Part shown: positions 36,501 through 44,000 of the stretch, one piece after another
How positions within the stretch are numbered: position 1 is the first letter of the stretch
Layout: each line of letters begins with the position of its first letter
NCBI RefSeq assembly: GCF_019654915.1
Contig: NZ_BPET01000003.1
Span: 62,001 to 126,000 of the forward strand
DNA from: Shewanella sp. MBTL60-007
GTDB lineage: Bacteria > Pseudomonadota > Gammaproteobacteria > Enterobacterales > Shewanellaceae
Length of the DNA: 64,000 nt
Direction: 5' to 3'
Program-made: the position numbers and the translations under genes
The notes under the pieces: model-generated
Databases searched by the model: none
What the model saw: the letters and a program-made list of their open reading frames with translations, nothing else
Told to the model about the DNA's origin: nothing

Positions 36501-38760
36501 ACAACCTGAAGTCAGCGTCACTGAGCAGGCTGCTGTAAACCTAAATGCGCAAAGCTTTGCTCATGTAAGCCATGCGTTTTTATGGGCAAAACTGTTACAA
36601 CCAAAGCTAGTACAAGCACAGCAGGTTGCAGCAAGTGATGCTCGCCGCTGCTTTGTTACTGTGAGCCGTATCGATGGTGGTTTTGGTTATTTAAATACCG
36701 ATGCACTAAAAGATGCCGAACTAAACCAAGCTGCGCTTGCAGGGTTAACTAAGACACTAAGCCATGAGTGGCCGCAGGTTTTCTGCCGTGCAATCGATGC
36801 TGCAGCAAACTTAGATGCAACCCATCTTAGCGATGCGATCACAAGCGAACTGTTCGACAGTCATGTTCAGCTGCCTGAAGTAGGTCTCTCACTCGATACT
36901 AACGGTCATGTTGCACGTGCAACTCTGATTGCAGGTGATGCGAGCAACAAACATGCTGCACCGTCACTTAATAGTACAGATAAAATACTGGTGACCGGTG
37001 GCGCAAAAGGTGTGACCTTCGAATGTGCATTAGCATTAGCCAAGCGCACTCAGTCTCACTTTATCCTAGCTGGCCGTAGCGAACTACTTGCTATACCTGC
37101 ATGGGCTGAAAATAAGCAAATTAGCGAGCTAAAGCCTGCAGCCATTGCCCACATCATCTCAACGGGCGATAAACCGACCCCTAAACAGGTTGAAAGCTTA
37201 GTCTGGACGGTAAAGAGCTCAATCGAGATCAACACTGCTCTTGAAGCTTTTGCCCAAGTTGGTGCAAGTGCTGAATATGTCAGCATGGATGTGACCGATA
37301 CGGCAGCTATCACAGCAGCACTAAATGGTCGCTCAAATGAGATCACTGGCCTTATCCACGGTGCAGGCGTACTTGCCGATAAACATATTCAGGATAAAAC
37401 AATAGAGGAGTTAGCTCGCGTCTACGGCACTAAGGTCAACGGTCTTAAGGCTCTACTTGCAGCACTCGACTCAAGCAAATTGAAACTACTCGCTATGTTC
37501 TCATCTGCAGCCGGCTTCTACGGCAACACAGGTCAGAGCGATTACGCCATGTCAAATGACATCCTTAACAAAGCAGCACTGCAGTTCACTGCTCGTAACC
37601 CACAAGCTAAAGTAATGAGCTTTAACTGGGGCCCTTGGGATGGCGGCATGGTGACCGATGCGCTTAAGAAGATGTTCACCGAGCGGGGCGTATACGTTAT
37701 CCCACTGCAGGCAGGGGCAGAGCTATTTGCAAGCCAACTTCTCAGTGAGACTGGCGTTCAGCTGCTTATCGGTACTTCAATGCAAGGCGGTGCTTATACA
37801 AATGGCGCAGAAGGCTCAAACACAGCTGAAGGCTCTTCTGTAAAAAAGCTTGATGCGGGTGAGGTGCGAAACGCATCGCGCCCGCTAGCACCAGTCTCTT
37901 TAACTTCTATGACGTTAACAAGAGCCTTAAACCCAAATGCGATGGTCTTTATCCAAGACCACCGCATTAGCGGTAACCCTGTACTACCCACTGTATGTGC
38001 AATTCAGTGGATGCGCGAGGCCGCGAGTGAGATGCTAGGTAACCAAGTTAAAGTGCTAGATTACAAGCTACTTAAAGGGATCATCTTCGATAGCAGTGAT
38101 GCTCAAGAGATAACCCTTGAGTTAACGCCAACTGACAACGGCCAAATGACGGCATTAATCAGCAGTCAAGGTCGCCCTCAGTATAAGGCTACGCTTGCAG
38201 TATCAAGTGAGAGCTTTACCACTAAATCGTTCGATTTAATTGGTGATGCAGTTACATCTGCATCTGAACTCTATAGCAACGGTACCCTATTCCATGGGCC
38301 ACGTTTGCAAGGCATCAAGCAAGTATTTAACTTTGATGACAAAGGCCTGCTAGCCAGTTGCCAACTACCACAGGTGAGTGACAGTGATTGCGGCCAGTTT
38401 GTGGCAACAACGCATATCGGCGGCAGTCAGCCGTTTGCTGAAGACCTGCTGTTACAGGCGATGCTGGTATGGGCAAGGCTTAAGTACGGGGCTGCGAGTC
38501 TGCCCTCTGCTATTGGCGAGTTTATCTCACACAAGCCGCTGGCATTTGGTGACAAAGGAATACTAACGCTTGAGGTCGTTAAGACAAGTGCCCGTTCACT
38601 TGAGGCTAACGTTGCGCTTTACCATGAAAATGGTGAGCTTAGCGCGATGATGAAAGGGGCGAAAGTCACAATCAGCAAGAACCTGAACAGTGCCTTTTTG
38701 AATGAAACAGCCTTGAGCGCTGGTGAATCAGCCTTGAGCGCCTCGGGAGAAAAGTCTTAA
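30505..38760 (+). CDS. pfaA: Omega-3 polyunsaturated fatty acid synthase subunit PfaA
   Basis: A 2751-residue multidomain PKS-like protein. Order: ketosynthase (residues ~30-475, Cys232 in DAACAGS); acyltransferase (~605-900, Ser704 in GHSFGE); a Glu/Val-rich linker (~995-1030); a Gln/Pro/Ala-rich region; six tandem ACP domains with phosphopantetheine serines at 1294, 1399, 1504, 1605, 1710 and 1815 in LGIDSIKR; ketoreductase (~2150-2440, TGGAKG and YAMSN); and a C-terminal hotdog dehydratase-like domain (~2470-2740). It builds the long acyl chain from malonyl units with PfaB, PfaC and PfaD. Start and stop share one base with pfaR and pfaB respectively. The product is probably EPA given the Shewanella context, but DHA cannot be excluded from PfaA alone. 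Confidence 0.97.
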   Translation: MSQTSKPTKSAKTTEQAQDSQADSRLNKRLKDMPIAIVGMASIFANSRYLNKFWDLISEKIDAITELPSTHWQPEEYYDADKSTPDKSYCKRGGFLPDVDFNPMEFGLPPNILELTDSSQLLSLIVAKEVLADANLPEGYDRDKIGITLGVGGGQKISHSLTARLQYPVLKKVFANSGISDEDSEMLIKKFQDQYVHWEENSFPGSLGNVIAGRIANRFDFGGMNCVVDAACAGSLAAMRMALTELTEGRSEMMITGGVCTDNSPSMYMSFSKTPAFTTNETIQPFDIDSKGMMIGEGIGMVALKRLEDAERDGDRIYSVIKGIGASSDGKFKSIYAPRPEGQAKALNRAYDDAGFAPHTLGLIEAHGTGTAAGDAAEFAGLCSVFRDENDTKQHIALGSVKSQIGHTKSTAGTAGLIKAALALHHKVLPATINVSQPSPKLDIENSPFYLNTETRPWLPRVDGTPRRAGISSFGFGGTNFHFVLEEYNSEHSRTDSEKAKYRQRQVAQSFLVSASDKAALINELNTLAATAMQADFILKDAAANYPLRELEANAPRIGLVANNSEELVNQIKQAITKLESSDSSWQLPGGTSYRASAIEGKVAALFAGQGSQYLNMGRELACYYPEMRQQFVTADKVFAANNKTPLSQTLYPKPVFNKDDLKAQEAILTNTANAQSAIGAISMGQYALFTAAGFNADMVAGHSFGELSALCAAGVISTDDYYKLAFARGDAMATKAEAKDGSEADAGAMYAIITKTADDLEALEATIAKFDGVKVANYNAPTQSVIAGPTATTADAAKALSELGYKAINLPVSGAFHTELVGHAQAPFAKAIDAAKFSKASRALYSNATGTLYESTAAKIKASFKKHMLQSVRFTAQLEAMYDAGARVFVEFGPKNILQKLVQGTLAGKASEVCTISINPSPKGDSDLQLKQAAVQLAVAGIQLDNIDPYQADIAAPEKKSPMSISLNAVNHISKATRAKMAKSLETGIITSQIERVVEEKVIEVEKVVEVEKIVEKVVEVEKIVEVATPVQSNSVQANSVIESGIESQIVSKDSKPSAALNIGSDALSNFFAAQQQAAQLHQQFLEIPQQYGETFTTLMTEQTKLAGSGIAIPESLQRSMEQFHQLQAQTLQSHTQFLEMQAGSNIAALNLLNGNQATYAPVIENKVVQTEVAQQGIVEQPATIAAPANTAPVQPTPVATAPQVSHQTAPVQTAVAPVKVAATVSAQVAAPVTTTVTSNSGSSAQTALSTQTALSATKVQATMLEVVAEKTGYPTEMLELEMDMEADLGIDSIKRVEILGTVQDELPGLPELSPEDLAECRTLGEIVTYMNSKLADGSELSTSAPAAPQAAATPVANVLSADKVQATMMSVVAEKTGYPTEMLELEMDMEADLGIDSIKRVEILGTVQDELPGLPELSPEDLAECRTLGEIVAYMGSKLSTSAAAAPQAAATPVANGLSAETALSAEKVQATMMSVVAEKTGYPTEMLELSMDMEADLGIDSIKRVEILGTVQDELPGLPELSPEDLAECRTLGEIVAYMNSKLAEGSAVSSTPVHSALSAETALSAEKVQATMMSVVAEKTGYPTEMLELSMDMEADLGIDSIKRVEILGTVQDELPGLPELNPEDLAECRTLGEIVAYMNSKLSTTAAEGSAVSSAPAETALSSQTALSAEKVQATMMSVVADKTGYPTEMLELSMDMEADLGIDSIKRVEILGTVQDELPGLPELNPEDLAECRTLGEIVAYMNSKLSTSAAAAPQAAATPVANGLSAETALSAEKVQATMMSVVADKTGYPTEMLELSMDMEADLGIDSIKRVEILGTVQDELPGLPELNPEDLAECRTLGEIVSYMNSKLADGSANTRGAEAALNVSTAVSGAVKSVADTITSSLALPPHSEVALKKLNAADKLENCFAADSTLVINDDGHNAGVLAEKLIKQGLKVAVVRLAEGQPQSPLSSDVASFELASSKESELEASITAVITQIETQVGTIGGFIHLQPEVSVTEQAAVNLNAQSFAHVSHAFLWAKLLQPKLVQAQQVAASDARRCFVTVSRIDGGFGYLNTDALKDAELNQAALAGLTKTLSHEWPQVFCRAIDAAANLDATHLSDAITSELFDSHVQLPEVGLSLDTNGHVARATLIAGDASNKHAAPSLNSTDKILVTGGAKGVTFECALALAKRTQSHFILAGRSELLAIPAWAENKQISELKPAAIAHIISTGDKPTPKQVESLVWTVKSSIEINTALEAFAQVGASAEYVSMDVTDTAAITAALNGRSNEITGLIHGAGVLADKHIQDKTIEELARVYGTKVNGLKALLAALDSSKLKLLAMFSSAAGFYGNTGQSDYAMSNDILNKAALQFTARNPQAKVMSFNWGPWDGGMVTDALKKMFTERGVYVIPLQAGAELFASQLLSETGVQLLIGTSMQGGAYTNGAEGSNTAEGSSVKKLDAGEVRNASRPLAPVSLTSMTLTRALNPNAMVFIQDHRISGNPVLPTVCAIQWMREAASEMLGNQVKVLDYKLLKGIIFDSSDAQEITLELTPTDNGQMTALISSQGRPQYKATLAVSSESFTTKSFDLIGDAVTSASELYSNGTLFHGPRLQGIKQVFNFDDKGLLASCQLPQVSDSDCGQFVATTHIGGSQPFAEDLLLQAMLVWARLKYGAASLPSAIGEFISHKPLAFGDKGILTLEVVKTSARSLEANVALYHENGELSAMMKGAKVTISKNLNSAFLNETALSAGESALSASGEKS
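34255..36085 (+). repeat. Six tandem ACP-coding repeats within pfaA
   Basis: Six units of about 303-315 bp encode KVQATMMSVVAEKTGYPTEM and MDMEADLGIDSIKRVEILGT almost identically, spaced by Ala/Ser/Thr/Pro-rich linkers. Serine spacing is 105, 105, 101, 105 and 105 residues. Near identity at DNA level suggests recent unequal exchange or gene conversion. Confidence 0.95.
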
Positions 38761-41075
38761 TGGTTAACTCGACAGCTAGCAATAGCGTCAGTGATCAAGT
38801 TATCAAGAGTGAGATGCCACTGCGCATCGCACTCTTGGTGCTACCTACGACACTTGACCTAAGCCTTAATAGTGCTGCAACCGCTAAAGCACTGCCTCAC
38901 TTGTTGCCCGAACTATATAGCTCAAAACTACTTGAGACAATTGAGCTGGTCTCTATCAAGGTCGATGAATTTGAGGCCAACTTAACAGCCACTATCGAAT
39001 CGATAGAGCAAGGCAAAATAGTGCAAATTTCAACCAAGACAAGTTCTATGTTGATGATGCCAGCCCTGACTGCGGCGCAAAATCGTATTCACCCTCATGG
39101 GGTGCTTGCCGCGATGCAAATGCAAACAGGGCAGATCCAAGCTGGATCTACAGCTGTTACTGACGCTTGTATGGAAAGCGCCTTAAATCAGGCAAAGCGT
39201 CAGCATGCGAGTGTTAGCAAACGCATCGACCTGCCAGAGCTTAGTAGCACAGAGCAGTTTGATGCTGTGTGTGAGCAGATAAAAGACCTTGCCTCTCGTA
39301 CCCACCACAGAGATGCGGCATCGATTAGCCCTAAGCAAGCGGCGAGTCACTACTGGTTTACCGAGCACCATCAATCACGGGTGCTGGCGCTCAATCTGAC
39401 CAATGCTTCACAAGGCAGTTCAACAGTAAACTGTATCAGCTTTGTCGTCTCCCAAGGCACAGGCTTTATCGCAGCAAAGTCGATTATCAATGAGCAGCGA
39501 TTACAGTTTGTTGTTTGTGCTGATATCCAAGCGGAGCTTGTCGCCGAACTAGGGGCGCTGCAAATCAAACTGAATGCGCTGACATCAAAGCCTACCCAGA
39601 GCGACTCTCTGTTGACGTTGATGCGTGATAACTTACAGGCCTTCGAAACCTGCACTAACCGTCAATACGCTATCACACTGCAAGCTAGCTCGATTGAAGC
39701 CATGCAGCAAGAGATTGATGCAATCACCCTAGCCCTGCCTAAGGTGATGAGTGAAAATGGTCAGTATCGCACTCCCGCTGGAAGTTATTTCACAGCACAG
39801 CCTCTGGGCACTACAGAGCAAGGCAGCCTTGCCTTTGTCTACCCTGGCGTAGGCACCGTCTACAGCGATATGTTCAGTGAGCTACATAGATACTTCCCAT
39901 CACTTTATTCGCAGTTAGAGCGTGAAGGCGACTTAAAGTCCATGTTCCAAGCCGAGGCTATCTATCACTTAGATCCTAAAGTGACACCAGCCATGCCACT
40001 TGGCGATCTGGCGATTGCTGGTGTGGGTAGCAGCTACCTATTAACTCAGTTACTGGTCAAGAACTTTGGCATTACGCCTAACTTTGCCCTAGGTTACTCC
40101 ATGGGTGAAGCGTCGATGTGGGCTAGTCTTGGCGTGTGGAAAGACCCACATGCCTTGATTGAAAAAACCAAGACTGACCCGCTATTTACTCGCGCAATTT
40201 CAGGCAAGCTGACCGCTGTTCGCAAAGCATGGCAGCTGGATGAGTCCGATGCGGATATCCTGTGGAACAGCTTTGTGGTTCGCTCAGCCGCAGCGCCGAT
40301 TAAGGCGTTACTACCTGAGTTCCCCCACGCCTATCTTGCGATTGTTCAGGGTGATACCTGCGTGATTGCAGGCTGTGAGACTCAGTGTAGAAAGCTACTC
40401 ACTCAATTAGGCAAGCGAGGCATTGCTGCGAACCGCGTGACAGCGATGCACACGACTCCAGCGATGGAAGAGCATGGCAACGTCGCCCAGTTTTATCAGC
40501 AGCCGCTTGAAGAATCATTACCCACTGAGATCAAATTTATCAGTGCTGCCTCTGGCGATAACCAGGTTGCAAGCTGCCATGGCGGTCTCGATAGTCAAGT
40601 TATAGCAAACTCCATTGCCGATACTTTCTGCAACACCTTAGACTTTACCGCGCTTATTCATAGCGCACAAAAACAAGGTGCCAAGCTATTTGTCGAGTTA
40701 GGTGCTGACAGACAAAACTGCACGCTTATCGACAAGATAGTGAAACTAGATAGAAATACCAATAGTGATGCCGCTGAAAGCTCCTTAACTTCTAAGAAGG
40801 CTGAGGAGCCTAAAGCAAATGCGACAAGCAGCTCTTTACCACTAAAAGACGCCGCAAGCGCTTGCACTGTCCCCGTCAATGCTAAAGGCGGTGATGATAT
40901 CACTACCCTACTCAAGGCATTAGGCCAACTCATTAGTCATCGAGTGCCACTCACAGCCAAGCCACTTATCGATGGATTAAATCGTGAGATAGCACTGTTC
41001 CAACTGCAAGCCGAGACCACTGAGCGGGTCAAAGTTAAGCAGATGACAACCCTAACATTACAAGGAGAAGCCTAA
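38760..41075 (+). CDS. pfaB: Omega-3 polyunsaturated fatty acid synthase subunit PfaB
   Basis: A 771-residue protein with an acyltransferase domain: SLAFVYPGVGTVYSDMF begins it at ~350, the active Ser447 is in LGYSMGEASMW, and AMHTTPAMEEHG is the later His-containing segment. The N-terminal half is a degenerate ketosynthase-like or structural region without catalytic Cys. In known clusters PfaB helps decide whether EPA or DHA is made. It is translationally coupled to pfaA and pfaC by TAATG overlaps; AAGGAGAAG near its end serves pfaC. Confidence 0.95.
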   Translation: MVNSTASNSVSDQVIKSEMPLRIALLVLPTTLDLSLNSAATAKALPHLLPELYSSKLLETIELVSIKVDEFEANLTATIESIEQGKIVQISTKTSSMLMMPALTAAQNRIHPHGVLAAMQMQTGQIQAGSTAVTDACMESALNQAKRQHASVSKRIDLPELSSTEQFDAVCEQIKDLASRTHHRDAASISPKQAASHYWFTEHHQSRVLALNLTNASQGSSTVNCISFVVSQGTGFIAAKSIINEQRLQFVVCADIQAELVAELGALQIKLNALTSKPTQSDSLLTLMRDNLQAFETCTNRQYAITLQASSIEAMQQEIDAITLALPKVMSENGQYRTPAGSYFTAQPLGTTEQGSLAFVYPGVGTVYSDMFSELHRYFPSLYSQLEREGDLKSMFQAEAIYHLDPKVTPAMPLGDLAIAGVGSSYLLTQLLVKNFGITPNFALGYSMGEASMWASLGVWKDPHALIEKTKTDPLFTRAISGKLTAVRKAWQLDESDADILWNSFVVRSAAAPIKALLPEFPHAYLAIVQGDTCVIAGCETQCRKLLTQLGKRGIAANRVTAMHTTPAMEEHGNVAQFYQQPLEESLPTEIKFISAASGDNQVASCHGGLDSQVIANSIADTFCNTLDFTALIHSAQKQGAKLFVELGADRQNCTLIDKIVKLDRNTNSDAAESSLTSKKAEEPKANATSSSLPLKDAASACTVPVNAKGGDDITTLLKALGQLISHRVPLTAKPLIDGLNREIALFQLQAETTERVKVKQMTTLTLQGEA

Positions 41076-44000
41076 TGTCTTCTTCAGATAAGAAACTACA
41101 CGCAGCTAAACAGCGCAAGATCGCCATTGTCGGTCTCGCCACTCTCTATCCTGATGCGAAATCGCCACAGGAGTTTTGGCAGAATTTACTCGATAAACGC
41201 GACTCGCGCACAACCCTCACTAATGAAAAGTTAGGGGCAAACAGCAGCGATTATCAAGGCGTTCAAGGCCAGTCAGACCGCTTTTATTGCGATAAGGGCG
41301 GCTATATTGAGAACTTCAGTTTCGACCCAAGCGGTTATCAGCTACCTGCTGATAACCTAACCGGACTCGATGACAGCTTTCTATGGGCGCTAGACACTAG
41401 CCGTAAAGCCCTCGATGATGCTGGGATCCCATTAACCAGTGATACATTATCTCGAACTGGTATCGTCATGGGTGCATTGTCGTTCCCAACGACTCGCTCA
41501 AACGATCTGTTTCTGCCTATCTACCACAGTGCCGTTGAGAAAGCGCTGCAGGATAAATTAGGCAATCAAGGATTTAAGCTAAACCCAACCAATGCTAGCA
41601 GTGAAAGAGCCCGTAGTGAGAACACACTCGATACGGCCAACGGTGCGATAGCCCATAATGCCTCTAAAGTTGTGGCGGATGCATTAGGTCTAGGTGGCGC
41701 GCAGCTTAGCCTAGATGCCGCCTGTGCAAGCTCGGTTTACTCACTCAAACTTGCCTGTGATTACCTAAGTGCAGGCAAGAGCGATGTGATGCTCGCTGGA
41801 GCGGTTTCTGGTGCAGACCCATTCTTTATCAACATGGGCTTCTCAATCTTTCATGCCTACCCAGATCACGGTGTATCGGTCCCCTTCGATGCTAACAGTA
41901 AAGGCCTTTTCGCCGGAGAAGGCGCAGGCGTTTTAGTGCTAAAGCGTCTTGAAGATGCCGAGCGTGATGGCGATAAAATCTATGCTGTCGTCAGTGGTGT
42001 TGGTCTATCTAATGATGGTAAGGGACAATTTGTCCTTAGCCCTAACCCTAAAGGTCAAGTAAAAGCTTTCGAGCGTGCTTACGCTGCCAGTGATATCGAG
42101 CCTAAAGATATCGAAGTGATTGAGTGTCACGCGACAGGAACCCCGCTGGGCGACAAGATTGAGCTGACCTCGATGGAAACCTTCTTTGAGGATAAGCTCG
42201 GCGGCAGTGATGCCCCGCTAATTGGATCGGCAAAATCTAACCTAGGTCACCTGCTGACTGCGGCTGGCATGCCTGGGATCATGAAGATGATCTTCGCCAT
42301 GAAAGAGGGCTTCTTGCCACCAAGTATCAATATCAGCGATGCGATATCTTCACCCAATAAGCTTTTTGGTAAGCCTACCCTGCCAAATATGGTTCAAGGC
42401 TGGCCAGATAAAAGATCTAACAATGTCGATGGCATAAAACATCGTCATGCTGGCGTGTCGGTATTTGGTTTTGGTGGCTGTAATGCACACTTGTTACTGG
42501 AGTCTTACTCAGCAGAACAGGCCGCAGGCGCTGGCTTACAATCTGTAAGTAAACAAGCGGTGCAAACAACTACACCTGAGTCGATGAAGATCACTGGTCT
42601 TGCCTCGCACTTTGGCCCGCTAAGCAGCATCAATCAGCTTAATCAGGCCATTGTTAGCAAGAGTAATGGTTTCATTTCGCTTCCTAAACAGCGCTGGAAG
42701 GGCTTAGAGAAGCATAGCGAACTGCTGGCACAGTTTGGCCTAAATGCTGCGCCAAAAGGCGCCTATGTCGATAGCTTCGAACTCGATTTCCTACGCTTTA
42801 AGCTGCCGCCAAATGAAGATGATCGTCTGATCTCACAACAACTAATGTTGATGAAGGTCACCGATGAGGCTATTCGTGATGCCAAGCTGAATCCCGGGCA
42901 GAAAGTCGCCGTGCTAGTCGCGATGGAAACCGAGCTTGAGCTACACCAGTTCCGTGGCCGCGTTAACCTGCATACTCAGCTGCAAGAGAGCCTATCAGCC
43001 ATGGGCGTAACCTTAAGCGGTGATGAGTATCAAGCCCTAGAAGCGATCACCATGGACAGTGTACTCGATGCCGCTAAGCTGAATCAGTACACCAGCTTTA
43101 TCGGCAATATTATGGCCTCGCGCATTGCATCACTATGGGACTTTAACGGCCCAGCATTCACCATTTCGGCCGCCGAGCAATCGGTGAGCCGCTGTATCGA
43201 TGTTGCCCAGAATATGATGGCAAGCGAAGCGTTGGACGCAGTGGTTATCGCTGCCGTGGATCTCTCGGGTAGTTTCGAACAAATCATATTGAAAAACAGT
43301 GTCGAGCCGGTATCAATCGATGCCACAGCCGCACAGAACGGCAATGGCTGGAATGTGGGTGAAGGTGCTGGTGCTATCGTTCTGGTACCAAGTGATGCTA
43401 ACAGTGCTGATAGCCAATCTTCTAATGAAGAGCCTTCATATGGAGAAATCAGCGCCCTTGCTTTTGGCAAGGCGACAGAGGCGAAGCGAGTCACTGATAA
43501 CCTATTGACTCAAGCTGGCGCAGATTTTAACTGTATCAAACTTGTTGAAACCAGTGTTGCGCCAGGAAGCGCTGTGCAGTCACCGCTAAGCAATCTGTTC
43601 CCTCACGCTAGTAACACTTGCGCTGAAGAACGTGTGGGCCATAGCTTTGCCGCTGCAGGAATGGCGAGTCTGCTACATGGTCTACTCAACCTTTCTATGC
43701 AAAAACAACAGGGAGCAGCGCCACAAAGGGCATTGGTCGTCAACAGCAGTGAAAACCAAGTCTCTCAGCTATTAATTAGCCAAAGTACAAGCCAACAGAG
43801 CGCGCTAACGTCACGCTTAAGCTGTGAGCTAAAGTCTGATGCTAAGCATCAACTATTAAAGCAAGTCACCTTAGGCGGTCGCGATATCTATCAGTATATC
43901 GTCGACACACCACTAGCCAGCTTAACCTCAATTCAGAGCAAGCTCGCCCAAGGCGCGGCGTCCTCTGTTATCAAGCTAGATAAGCCACTTATTACCCGCA

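Noticed and set aside
43084..43494. 136-codon frame on the minus strand inside pfaC
   Set aside because: It lies entirely inside the KS/CLF-coding region and is a by-product of its codon usage.
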